Part shown: positions 33,508 to 45,700 of the stretch, piece after piece
Layout of the letters: each line of letters starts with the position of its first letter
Numbering within the stretch: the stretch's first letter is position 1
NCBI GenBank assembly: GCA_910589415.1
Contig: OU342633.1
Span: 16,282,858 to 16,346,857 of the forward strand
Direction of reading: 5' to 3'
DNA length: 64,000 nucleotides
From: Malachius bipustulatus
Lineage: Eukaryota; Arthropoda; Insecta; Coleoptera; Melyridae
The notes under the pieces: generated by a model
Seen by the model: only the letters and a program-made list of their open reading frames with translations
What the model was told of the DNA's origin: nothing
Database searches by the model: none
Made by a program: the position numbers and the translations under genes

Positions 33508-33990
33508 GCCACATGTTTGCGCGTAGATTGTCGGAGACTGGATTATTGGATTTGTAAGATGGACCTACTGCTGCACAGGTAATTGACTGTTCTTCAAAAA
33601 ACTATCAAGGCTTTCCAGCGTTAAAATACAAAAAAAATAGGTAATTTGCAAAAAACCTTATTCGAAAGACAAATTTTTAACTTTAAAGCTCAATATTTAT
33701 TTTATTTATCAGTGTAACAAAAAAATTATGTGTATGAAAAATATAGGAGATTCCATAACGAAGAGAATGATAATATATCATTCGCTTATGTGCGATAGAT
33801 AGGAGCCAAGATATTCGTGAAAATATAAAAAAAAAACGTTTTTTTGCATAACTTGGTAAAAAAAATCTAACGGTGCTGCAAATTTGGATTTAACATCTCT
33901 TAATGGTCCTCTATATCGAATTTTGTATAGTATAGAATTTGTGCATGGTAACGCAAACTGAGGACATTTTTGATGACGATTCTACTGGCC

Positions 33991-35475
33991 TATTTGACAT
34001 ACATGTCAAAACATATGAAATATGGAAGTACCTACCCTGCTTTGAAATCGAAAAATTCAGTTTTCACTTTAAAAACTACCTTCAATTGATTTTATCATGC
34101 AATTTTAAAATGTAATAATAATAGGTATACAGTGTTTTCCATGAGAGAAAACATTAGAGAAAAAGTTAACTTAGTAAGTACCTAATACGTACTTTACTAC
34201 TGTTACATCGTACTCTGAAAAGAGGGAGATAGTACCTATGCACAGTTCTCAGGATCGAGGTACAAACTTTTGCTTATTTCAAATAAGTTCCTGAGCGTAA
34301 ACTATCTGATTATGTATTTATAAAAAAACAATTCTGTGCACTCTCTGTTTCCCTTCCACCGACGTCCATGGCCCTATTTCTCCTGGGCGATCGATGCCAC
34401 CTACGCCTGGCGGCAGCGGCTGTCACTCTGATAGTCTGATCCAAGCCAGTGGATCAAGATCAACTATGAGTGAGAACTTCTGCAGGTCTAGAATTAGAAC
34501 TTGTGATTATTGTGTTTGTATAATCTCTAGATAATGGCCGTATTGTATCCACCGTTAAAGAGCGCAAATGTGAGTCAATTGTTTTAGTAAATAGATAAGA
34601 CGCGGTTTAGTTTATGAAACATACACAAGCGAGATTCGCAAAATTTACAGTTTGTACCCAGATTTATACGAATAAATGGTCAAAGGAGAGATGAAGGCTT
34701 ATGTTGGTTAGATCAGCTGTTTCATTGCCACCGAAGTTTTCTTGACATTCTTAAACATAGAATGAGAATGACGTATATAAGAATGAACAATTAGTCACTG
34801 AAAATCATAGAATTTCCATTTGTTTAGAGCAATCTCGCAATAATTGATTGTGTAGGAGATCTATATGGAGATAAAAATGTGTATTAGAAAATTTAACGTT
34901 TTTGGTTTTTGAAATATAATATAACGGAACTAATATTCTTAGGTATAATACAATACAGGATGTTTGGTAACTGGGGCAGCCAAAATCGAACACGTCGTGT
35001 AGAAAATTATATTTTAAACACAAAAGACAGAATAACTGTTTTCAAGTGTTCAATATGAACAAGCAGACATAACAACACTTTTCTGGGAGGTTTTGTTATG
35101 TCTGTCAATGTTCATTGTCGTAGATATATTTTTAGATAATGAAACCATTACTTCCAACAATGAATTTTCAGATTTTTTTTCAAAAATTTTGAAAGCGTCC
35201 CCTTGACTTATGTCCCAACATCTATAGAGGGCTGACTGTACACCAAAATACAGTCTGATCTGAAAGTATCAGTATTTAAAAAACTCTCACACTCATATCT
35301 TTTTTCCTGGACGTGGTCAAACGAAATTATTAAGTGGCCAAACATGGTCAAACGATGGTCAATCGAATGCGCTGTAGCAATTAGGTTTTCCCGAGTTTTT
35401 CCGGCTCACTTCACGAAGCTCGATTTTGATTGTCCAGTAGATATAAAAAAAACACATTTCCATAGCTGCCTTGGA
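33991..35475. other. No recognisable gene; mixed low-copy sequence
   Basis: A GC-richer block at 34370-34500 (CTCCTGGGCGATCGATGCCA, CTGGCGGCAGCGGCTGTCAC) stands out from the AT-rich surroundings and could be a 5' UTR exon or CpG-type promoter, but no splice-consistent coding exon was found. A decayed CAGGATGTTTGG end lies at 34966. Confidence 0.3.
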
Positions 35476-36268
35476 CAGGTTGTTCCAAAACATGTATCGG
35501 AAAATGGAATGTGTGATTCCTCGGGCGCGTTCGGAGAAAAAAGTTCCTATTAACATGGGTCCGCAAACCCACCGTTTTCGAGATACAATAATTAATGTAA
35601 AAAAATTGTTTTTTCAGTTTTTAGACAATATCTCAGGAAACGTGTGAGATATAAAACTGAATTTTATGTATACAACTTATCATTAATATAATTTACTTTT
35701 TGACTTTTTGAGCGTTAATTCAATTTTTACCTTATTGCAGTGGCGGGGATTTTGGTGTTGCGTGAGATTTTTTGCCCCTAATTTCTACGATACTGGGAAA
35801 TTTGACATCGTGAAAGCTCATTTTACACTGTCACTGGATGATGTATTCATCTACATAAAAAGGTGCACCTTGTCAAAAGCTTTAATGTTAACTGTTTTCG
35901 AGAAAAACATAATTTTTTGATGAAAAACATGAAAATAGTAGGTAACCTGTTTTATTGTGCACAAAAACATGACTTGTTTTTGATATTTCTTTACTTTTTA
36001 TGATTTATTTCACTGTCACATAATTTTTTTTATCAACCCTCAAAAACTCAAAAATTAGATAATATTAATGACAAGATTTTCAGTTTTGGTTCTTCTCAGT
36101 TTTTGACAGCTCAAACGATTCCTGGAGATGTCGTCAAAAAACTTTATTTTTGACACCCTGTATTTTAAAAACGGTCGGTTTGCTGATCCATGTTAATGGG
36201 AACTTTTTTCCTTGGAACGAGGCAGGGTATCACATCTTTCATTTCCGACACATGTTTTAAAACACCCT
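35476..36268. mobile_element. TIR element with about 115-bp arms
   Basis: CAGGTTGTTCCAAAACATGT at 35476 mirrors ACATGTTTTAAAACACCCTA ending 36268, and the match runs on through AAAAAAGTTCCTATTAACAT / ATGTTAATGGGAACTTTTTT. Between them are ~550 bp of non-coding sequence with an extra CACCCTGTA end at 36153, suggesting a further nested piece. Confidence 0.65.
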
Positions 36269-36759
36269 ATACAATACCCAATTTTACATTTTTTGGAAAT
36301 ATTTCCTAACCGATAACGATAAATCGTTTACCTACTCGTTAATTAATTTCGTTTTTCCATTGATCATTCTCGTTTATTCATCTGTAGCGAAATCCAGTTA
36401 TTAACAAATAAACATAAAAGGGGCAATTGCCCTGAGTACTCCCGATTACATTTTCTCCAAAACAAGCACTGGAATGGTTATTAGGTATCATAAGTATCTA
36501 TTAGGTATCATTATCCGTTTATTATTGTCCTTTTTTCTATCCCTTATACTTATAATATAATAACATGGAATGGTAAAGGAAGAGTAAACGACAAAAAATA
36601 AATTATATATTTATTGCAAAACAAAGTATGTAAAATATTATGTTAGGTACCTATTTCTAACCACTTTAACATTTATATTTCGTTGATTACTTTTGCTTTC
36701 ATATTTCATTTATTTATATGATGAATTTTTATTTTTTTTAAATTTGATCGCAAATTTTA

Positions 36760-37130
36760 TTTTGAAGAGTGGACAAACGAAAACTTCGGATGAACAAGCA
36801 TAATTGACAAATTGTATCCCGTTTTAAAACTAATGAAAAATGTTCATAGGGATGTCGATGTAATTTTTATTTTATTTAGTCCTAACCTTTTTTTAAGGGC
36901 TGACAAGCAAACATTTTGGTTGGATAAACATGGTCAAATCGTGGACAAACGAATCACGTTTGAAAATTAATTAAAATTTTTTATAGGGGTGACGGTGTAT
37001 TTTTTTTTTGTTGAAGGGTGGACAAACGAAAACGTTCATTGGACAAACGTTGTCAAATCGTAGACAAACAAATGCCGTTTGCATTTTATTAAAATTCGCG
37101 TTTAGAGAGGTGACAGCTTCACCCGAGCTT
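36760..37130. repeat. Degenerate tandem repeat, three units of about 125 bp
   Basis: The phrase GTGGACAAACGAAAAC is followed by GGTCAAATCGTGGACAAACG, TTTATTAAAATT and AGGGGTGACG, and recurs at about 36770, 36895 and 37017 with growing divergence. A related scrap (GTGGCCAAACATGGTCAAACG) lies near 35335. Non-coding. Confidence 0.55.
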
Positions 37131-39780
37131 ACTACATAACTGAATGTTTATTCAAGGTTTGAAAACAGCGTAAGTTATTTTATGTTATGTGTGTATTATA
37201 GCCTTACAAAGTCAATTGAAACGAAAAAAAAATGAGTGTACGGGATCTCATCTCGTCATAATGTTACCATTAATAAAATGATTGGGCGAAAACAGCATTA
37301 AATTATTTGATTGGTTTAGAAATCTGGGATGTACCTTTAAATTATTAATAAAATACTGTCCATTTTTTATAAGAAGGGGAGAGGCAAGGCTTGAACTGCG
37401 CATCTTACGAGCTTTTTAACTGTTCCGCACCGTATCAGACTAGAAATCACATCAGTGGCGCGACGCACATAATACTAAATATATTTACTTAAGTGATAAT
37501 AAGTACGTTGGTAATTCAAATCAAATCGATACGAGTTAATCAGCATTAACTGAACGGCAGAGACACTCTTATCAGCCCTCAAAGTAAACTAAAAAATAAA
37601 CTTCAAAGCTGATAAGTAATTTGGTAATTAAAAAATTCTTTGTTTCTTTATCTCAGAAGAAACGAATTAATTTATACTTGAACGTTATCGTAATGTTCAA
37701 AATAAATTCCAAACACGACCTGAATTAAGTTCACCCAATCAGCTCTCAAATTTGGTAAGCAAGCATCATTAAAACGAGTAGGTACAGTTTCAAAAATCTT
37801 AAACAAAATAGCACAAAAGTTCAACAGTCAAAATACAATAAACCTAACTCAATGTAAACTAAACCAGAAAAGGGAAACAAGGGTACTTGGTTTTCTTTTA
37901 TTAGGTAATGTTATCTTCAATGTTGAAACTTCATTGGTCCAAATCAAAATTAAAAAAAAATAGATCAATACTTTCTCTCACATTATTCTACCTTGACGGT
38001 GTGTAGGTGGTGAAATGTTAACACCGCTCCCACGACGCGGCGGCAACTCCATGGTAATGTGAACTGGCCTCGGATAAAATAAACGGACTCATCACCATCG
38101 CCAAGAGTGCACGGTGTCTTAGCGCTGACTTGAGAAATTATTCGTATTATTATGATGTTCTATCAATCCTCATCTTTGAAACTCGAATTGGGCAAATTAT
38201 GTCTCCAAGACTGGTCCTTGGTAGTTTGAATTCACAGGGAGAAAAAGAAAAAATTCCAAAGGAATCAAAGAAAGACGCATAAAAGATAAAAACCTGGAAC
38301 CCTGTCTGTATAACAGGAAACAAAGAAAACTTTACTAAATAATTCAATTTATTGACATTAGCAATCTACTCTCTTGTGGAAGATATTTTCAGTTCAATTT
38401 GACATGATGGAGGAGATCTTCCGTCAGGGTTTCATAAACACCACATTGTGTAAAACAGAATTACTTACAAAAGAATGAAACTAAAGCAGGGCTACGTGCT
38501 GGTTCTTGTTCAAAAGTTCAAATCGAAATACCTTGGCAAGCGGATACCTTGGCAATCGAAATGTCCTTTGGCAAGCGTGACCTGAGTACCTGAGTCCGTT
38601 GGTTTGCACTGGCCATCTCTCTCCCGCATAACCCCTTAACCCATCAGAGAGTCCTATTTGAACAGTCATCTGACCTGTCGCTGCTGCATCATCTTTCCAA
38701 CGTTGTCGCTCTTATCCTAGTTTCAACCTTACCTGACCTTCAAAACTATTTCACCTACGTCCTCAATTTAACGTTCTAGGGAAAAATGCACATTCCGCCA
38801 ACTCTGCTCGAGTTTCAGACAGCTGCTAATAAATTGTGAATTATAGCCTTAAATATCTTTTCCACATCCAGCTTACCTCGAAAATATTTTATTTAAATCA
38901 TCGTACTTATCTATACAATAAATCAATTACCGAACGGAACTAAATGAACTACATATCAAAATAATCGTAAAAATTCTTGGAATCTGTTGGTATCCTTCAC
39001 GTCGCCCGAAAATACAATTTAAAAAGAAAAAATGATTAAACCTTTTTACTACGCACAAATTCTTATTTCTTTAAATCCTGAATCCTTTATTGCCTCCAAG
39101 TGTGCATTTGTTTCCGTCCAACCAAATAACAGTCAACCACTGACAAAATGTTCTAAAATTGTACAAAAATGTTCTAAAATTGTACAATGACATATCTTAT
39201 CTCAAAGCTTATAAATTCACCTATAAAACCGTAATTAATTTTTTTTTTTAACAGTAGCAAGCAGCGCATGCTATTACATGCGCAGTAAGAACTTATTCGC
39301 CTTCCCATAATAACTGGACTGTATATAAAATTTTATTATAAGTTATTTTTAAAAGTTTTTCCACAGGCCACGTTTCATCAAACAATTATTAATTATCAGC
39401 CGCTTTAAGCTTTTTTATCGTTTCAATCGACTTTGCAAAATACTATACTTACCATGAAATCACTCTCTCGTTAACAGGTCTATATTCAGAAAAAATATTT
39501 GCAAAACAGTTCTTAATAAATTAATTATATCAACATTAAAGAACCTAAATAATAAGGTTTTATTTTACATTTACAAACACCAGAGTTTTTACACAAAATG
39601 TATTACGCGTGACATTCGAAAACCGTCTACTCCTCATTAATGTGATGCTTATAGGTATATGTAAATCTGAATCTTTCTCTATCGAATATATTTCCAGAAG
39701 CAGAGTGGAACTCAGTCAGATAGTATAACGCACCGATCCTGAACGTAGAGCAGGGCTTCTGGTCTTATCGCTTCCAAGAA
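37130..39780. other. No gene seen; likely repeat remnants upstream of Gypsy pol
   Basis: Mostly AT-rich. A GC-richer segment at 38010-38120 and another at 38500-38720 (TACCTTGGCAAGCGG repeated with variation) could be LTR or leader remnants of the minus-strand Gypsy copy to the right, but no paired LTRs were found. The minus ORFs at 38150-38669 show no known domain. Confidence 0.3.
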
Positions 39781-41640
39781 TTAGAATCGAAACCAATGTA
39801 TCATTGCCTCACTGCTCTTCCTCCGACCTTTCGTCTCGAGGGTAGTCTGCTTTAGAAAATGTCGATATCTGCAGGCAGGCAAATATTTACAAGCCGTTGT
39901 CTCATAAAGTATCAAACGATGGTGTTCTCTTCTGGGGCCACTGGGTCGAGGCAGCATACTAGGACGCCGATACCTGTAGACTGGAACAGGACCACCAGCA
40001 TGTTCCGGAAAATTAGCCAATTCAAACCATCTGCTTTCTTTTCTTCATTTCTCCTTGTTGGTGTGGACTTCTCCTTGGTTATTAGATAGTAAATACTTCT
40101 TCTTAATTCACCTTCCCTATGCTCGATTTGAAGCGCATTTCCCAACTGCGAACCAAATAGCCTGTCTTCGTAATTCGTCAATTTGGCCAAATTTATACTT
40201 AAAGACAGTGGCGATTCCTCGGGTCATCTGCAAATCTCTAGCAAAACCGTTTTCTAAGCTGTAATGAGAATGAAGTCTTCCAAAGAATGATCTTTATCTT
40301 CTTCTGGTTCGATTAGGTACCTTGGCGTCTGCTGTTGGGTCGTCATTGTTTTCAGCGTACAAAATGTTGAAGTGGACAATTATTGGTGTTCTTGGTAATA
40401 AACTTTTCTTGCGATAAAATTTTCTTGGACATCCTGCTCTTGCGACAGTACTGCACCGACTCAAACATTACTGGCATCTGTATCCAGAATAAACCTTCAA
40501 GGGACAACTCAAAATCGGAGCATCGATTTTCGTCTTCAGATGTTCAAAGACTTCTTGGCACTCTTCGTTCCACTGGAATCGTCTCTCTTCTTCTGTCAGT
40601 CTAGTTAGGGGCTTTGCGATATTAAAACCCTGGAACATACCCTGGGACAAACCCTGGAACATACCGTCGGTAATAATTGGTACAGAGACCAAGAAAGCTT
40701 CTAACTTTATGTTTATTTTCGGGGATGGGTCATTCTTCGACCGATTGACTTTTCTGGTTTTCTCCTGCCACACCTCTACCAGAGACTAAATACTCAATGT
40801 ACTGCACTTCCTCTTGAAACAGGTGGCATTTCTTGAGACCCAGTTGCAGATCAGAACCACGCAATCGCTAAAATACCTTCTCCAAGTTCTCCGTACGCTC
40901 TCCAAAGGTTTTTTTCTACCACAATATTGTCATCTAGGTATACCAGACGAGTATTCCAGGATATCCCTTCAGTACTGTTTCCATTAATCTTTCAAATGTA
41001 GCAGAGTCATTACATAAGGCGATCAGCATCACATTGAATTGGTACAGTCCTGAGCCAACAGCGAAGGCAGTTTTCTCTTTGTCGTCAGGATCAATTTCAA
41101 CCTGCCAGTATCCGCTTTGCAGGGGCAAAGTTGCAACGAACTTTGAACCAGCTAAAGTGTCCAACGGGTCATCTATACGAGGAAGGGGGTAACTGTTCTT
41201 TCTTGTATGATTATCTATGCAAAATCGTGTTGAATCATCCTTCTTCTTTACCGGTACCACTGGTAAAAAAATAAATATCGTATGGCTGTGGTAAAGCCCA
41301 AGTGTCAGAAGTTTTCAAGTAGCCTCAAGGACCTCTGACGTAACCTAACGACTGCTGTGAACCAGCCGAGACCCCCTTTTTAACGTACCTCCCGGTATCA
41401 CTGGTGAAACTCAAGGACTATTGGAAGGTTCCATTACACCGTCCTTTTTCATTTCCTGGATAATCCTATTCTAATTGGCTTCCTCCCTCGTATCTATTGA
41501 TAATCTTCTAGATTCCTGTCGGATAGGTTAATCATCACAGGTGTTGATTTTATGCAGAACGATTCTAGTTTTACCCTTCATTCCTTGTCATAAGTCGACT
41601 TTATTCAGTTTTATCGTCTAATCCGCCTCAAGACTTCTCG
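39781..41640 (-). pseudogene. Ty3/Gypsy pol relic (reverse transcriptase and RNase H)
   Basis: Minus-strand order: a PLR-type linker with IIQEMKKDGVMEPSNSP near 41440; then, after an insertion of about 150 bases, VPVKKKDDSTRFCIDN, KNSYPLPRIDDPLDTLAGSK, LQSGYWQVEIDPDDKEKTAF and FERLMETVLKGYPGI (41260-40934), which are reverse transcriptase blocks. NIAKPLTRLTEEERRFQW and CQEVFEHLKTKIDAPILS (40640-40500) lead into the RNase H region, which decays. Key motif damage is clear: the conserved DL before KSGYW is replaced and the catalytic YLDD box is cut off (ILVWYT then stop). The pattern fits the 412/mdg1-like branch of Gypsy elements. No intact ORF remains. Confidence 0.75.
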
Positions 41641-41718
41641 AAGCGTCTGTCTATAATTTCAGCAACTCCTTGAAGATCTCGCCTTCTTCGGACCATTTTC
41701 CACATCAATATTTCTAAT

Positions 41719-41981
41719 AATTGAAGCCTATGCTGCAACAACGTTGTAAGTGCCAAAAGTAAATTTTGCGGGAAATCGAAATAAACATTTTTTTGTGAAC
41801 CAATATAATATATCAGCTTACAAACATTAATATATTAATGTTAATTAATGAATATAATTAATGAATATATTAATGTTTGTAAGCTGATATATTATATTGG
41901 TTCACAAAATAATGTTTATTTCGATTTCCCGCAAAATTTACTTTTGGCACTTACAACGTTGTTGCAGCATAGGGTTCAATT
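41719..41981. mobile_element. Near-perfect 263-bp hairpin MITE
   Basis: AATTGAAGCCTATGCTGCAA and its inverse (TTGCAGCATAGGGTTCAATT) bound two ~120-bp arms with hardly any mismatch (TCAGCTTACAAACATTAATA on one side and its inverse on the other) and a ~20-base AT spacer. It lies near the decayed Gypsy pol and upstream of the first SLC35F coding exon. Confidence 0.8.
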
Positions 41982-42709
41982 GAAGAAACTGGGGATCCCT
42001 TTCCCAAAACTGTACCTTTCTTCAAGGTCAGGGGGTAGCGCATTGACATTTACCACCCTCACAAGTATATTGTGTGCAGCGCGCGAGAGCTTCGCCACTG
42101 GTATACAACGACCGTATATCATGACCGTATTGGAAAAAGTTAGTTGAAAGTTTTATTGTTGGACGAATTCCTCAGCAAATATGAAACGTCGTCTCGATCT
42201 ATTGACGGTGAAATCCGTTGACCGCTGTCATGGACAAGTATTGAGATTTTCTCTAACTCTACGAATAATGTCAAAAATACAATTAAATGTATAGTTCAAA
42301 AATTTATCTTTTCTGAAGATCATGAAAATTAAAAATCATATCAAAGATTTCTAAAAGGCATTTTTACTTCTACAATTGGACAAATTTTTTGTAATTTCAC
42401 CTTTTTTCGACATCATGTATCTTGAAAATGCGCTCCTTATGACCACGATTATCTTAAATCTTGACCAGAAATCAAAATATTCTTTCAGGGCCTATACACT
42501 GTCATCTTATTGTTGCCTTACATTCAAAATGAATTCAAATATCGAAAAATTATTCAACTTCATCGGTCATGGTTTCCAACTTAAAGCATAATTCATTTAG
42601 GTATAAGTCAAAATTCAAATTCGCAAATCACAATGGTATCAAATGGTTTAAATTTTCCATAGTATATAACAGTATTGCTCTTATTATTATTTTTTACATT
42701 TGTTTTCAG

Positions 42710-45700
42710 ATACAAAAAATGCCCCCAATATAGTCATCCGGTGAACCTGAGGGTATTTTTTTGAAATGACAGGTCATCGTGACGATGCTATACCGGCCAT
42801 TTTTAATCCCCGTACTCGATGTACAAGAACGCCTTCGGTACTAGTAACGGAAGATGTTGCTGCCAATGGACCACTGCACGTCGACTCTCCTGGAAGCCAT
42901 GATCCGTCTGGACAGATTACCACAGATCCTTCGGAAACTACAGTCTCAGGAGGAATCGGAGGGAAGCTCAAGAGATGTGGAGGGTCTCTATGTAGTGTCT
43001 CTGCAAGGAAGGTAGGTGAACTGTGTAGATACTTTCTCGTGTTCCTTCTGTATAATATTTTTATATTTTATTTCTTGGTAACTTTTTGACTAGAAATATC
43101 CGTTGTGTTTTAGTGTATTTTTTTAATACAGAAATTTCAAACGCTCAAGATTTAGAAGATGATAATGGTAACCACGTACGGGACCAGATAAAAAACATTT
43201 CCAGCTTGGGGAGATTGGAGGAACGAAAGAGAACTATTAGGGTAGAGGTATTTTTAAAATTAAGAGAATTGCTGATGACGAAACGAAGCAGTTTGAAGGC
43301 AAAGCCGACCGTGAAGGCGACGGAAAGAGATTTTATGGTCGAAGACCACACCAAGATTCTCGAAGTCAAAGACCCTCTTAATAAGACTCTGAGACTAAAA
43401 AACATTGGAAAACACATTGGAAGCATTTAAAGAAAGAAAATTATTTGTGCACCAGCTATTAACATGATAAATTGAGCGCTGAAGTCTGAATTGAAAAAGT
43501 ATATTCTGCAGAAAAACCTCAAATCATCAGCGTATAACCGGTAGTTGACTTCAAGACTATCGGCGGTTTCATTGATAAAAACGGTCAAAAGTAGCGGGCC
43601 CGATTTAGAACCCTAAGAGACACAAGAAATGACTGAGTACTCTGCAGAGTTTGAGCCATGCGTGATAGGACACGTATTGAAACCGATTAGAAAGAATTTG
43701 AGAGTAAATTTGGTAAAGCATCCAATAGGTCATCAAAAGCAGAGAGTTTGTGTAGCAGTAGGTTGTGATTGGCATTGGCTAAGGCTGTAAGTCCATATAA
43801 GCGACGTCAACCTAAAACCTGAGATTGCCGGTCAATGATTCGGAGGCAGACTGAGTAAGAAGAATCTAAGAATGATTTTTCATAAAGCCATGTTGGCAGG
43901 GTGATAGGAGAAATCTTACATGAGGGTATAGCCACTCTTTAAATGACCTAAGCCTGTCCGAAGTTAGGCAGAATACAAATCTGCATGTAGTTAGTAATCT
44001 CAGTTCTATCTACTTTCTTGAAGACCGAAATTACCTTTGAACGCTTCCAGAGAGAAGGAAAATGCCGGAAGAAGACGGTCAAGTTGAATATCCTGGCAGA
44101 GGGGAGCAGGCAAGAGAGGAACACAATCAAGGAAATGAAAGGAAGGAATGAAACTAACCATCAGTAAATGAATTATTAAAGAATTTGAGAACAGAATAAA
44201 CCTCATTCTCGGAGAATGACGCAATAATAAGGGTAGAAACGTTAGATACAACGGGAGAAAAGAATAATTGATTTGGACTGTGGGTCATTATTGGAATGAT
44301 GAGCTGAAGAGATCACGAAACGCACCGAATACCTCTTTGAAACGGGAAGACCAGAGAAGCCTCCACAATCATTCACAAAGCTCGAAAACTTTCGAGGACA
44401 ATGACTAAGATTCTTTTCAGTTTGTTTAATGAAGTTATGATAAGAATGATTGTTGTCACGTTTCAAGGAGGACCCTAGATATCTGAACTGATGTAGGCGG
44501 GCATCCTAGGCACCATGGTGTTTATACGACCTATTAATAACAGATTTCTTCCTACAAATAGTTAAAAGGCATTGTAGGTACAAGGTGGAGTAAAAAATAT
44601 TACACGCCACCTCAGCATCTGAGCAAGAACTGATTAAGGACACCCAGACCACACGCTTAAATAAGCATATAGCTCATGAGCCCTATATTATATTAGTCTT
44701 ATGGTTGTCTGCTGTGCAAATTTGAATTTAATTCCTCTGAGAACGTGCCCTAAAATGGGTATAGAAATTTATCAATTCCGACATATTTTCTATACCCCTG
44801 TTGTGATTTGATGTTTAAATTTGATTTTTTAGACCAAAAGCAAAGCAATAAAATAATAATAGTGCACTCATCTTGGTGAGAGGGTGCCAGTCGCTGGAAT
44901 TCTCGGAATGCTGCTGTCACAACCGATTAGGCGCTCACTTTAGTTACCGGTTAATGAGTTGAGAGATTTAATTTGAGTGATTTAGGTTGAGTTTTGAGTT
45001 GTTCATGAAGGACCGTAGCGTATCGGAACCGACGTGAATGAGCGATGTCTGTGTCTCGACCAGAAGTGACCAGACGAATGTACGATTTTCTTCGTGAAAA
45101 CGGGAATGAGGGTGGCAGGAGAAGGAGGGATGGTAAATGCACCTGCTTGCTTGCGTTATGGTTTGAATTTTACGCAAAGATTAGGCTTATTGTACGCAAC
45201 CAACTTTTCAGGTACAAGTTCTGAACGCCCCACTGGTAAACTAATAAAAAAGAACGCAAGTTTTTGGCACATACACTTCGAATGTATTCTTCTACTTAAT
45301 TCTAATAATATGAAAAACTGCGTTTTTTTCTGCATATACAAGAAATAATAAAACAATGTGTGTTCAAACAATAAGGGTTCAAATGGCCGCTATTTTTAAA
45401 CGACTTTCCCAATGTTGCTTAAATACAACACCAGACAATCAACTAAAAAAATAATTTTTATAGATTAAAAATTGCGACCTGCAATCGAGTGACAAGAACG
45501 GGTTTTGCAAAATTTGAAGGGGCATGCACCACGAACAAACACATTTTTTCTTAAAAAGCTTTAATAACAAACATACGCAGTCCTCCATAGGTCTTAAAAG
45601 GCGTTTAAAGCTTCGTTCCTAAAGCTTGGAAGATTTAAAGCTTGGAAAAATCGAAAATTTGAAATTTTTGAGAAATAAACATACCCACCTAGTATAAAAA

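Larger units (their letters stand above)
30832..33990. mobile_element. TIR-bounded element carrying a CXC/PIN-like gene, 3.16 kb
   Basis: The ends are GGCCAGTAGAAT and its exact inverse ATTCTACTGGCC, each next to TA (30830-30831 and 33991-33992), so TA is the likely target duplication. Long subterminal inverted arms follow: the left arm runs to about 31190 and the right from about 33490. Shared blocks include CAATTACCTGTGCAG, CCAATAATCCAGTCTCCGAC and ATCTACGCGCAAACAT. The right arm has an extra ~80 bases. A decayed gene (33507-31629, minus) fills most of the interior. I know the protein family as a repetitive, unclassified one in invertebrates, but not a named transposon superfamily that it belongs to. 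Confidence 0.7.

Noticed and set aside
37380..37450. tRNA-like phrase (GGCTTGAACTGCGCATCTTACGAGC)
   Set aside because: Resembles the T-arm/anticodon region of a tRNA in reverse, but no acceptor stem or D-arm pairing could be built.
43086..43430. 114-residue plus-strand ORF just after SLC35F exon 1
   Set aside because: Charged but without a recognisable domain, not splice-compatible with exon 2, and followed by LINE debris.
45094..45371. Opposing ~80-residue ORFs in SLC35F intron 1
   Set aside because: Mutually overlapping, no domain, no splice-compatible context in the transporter.
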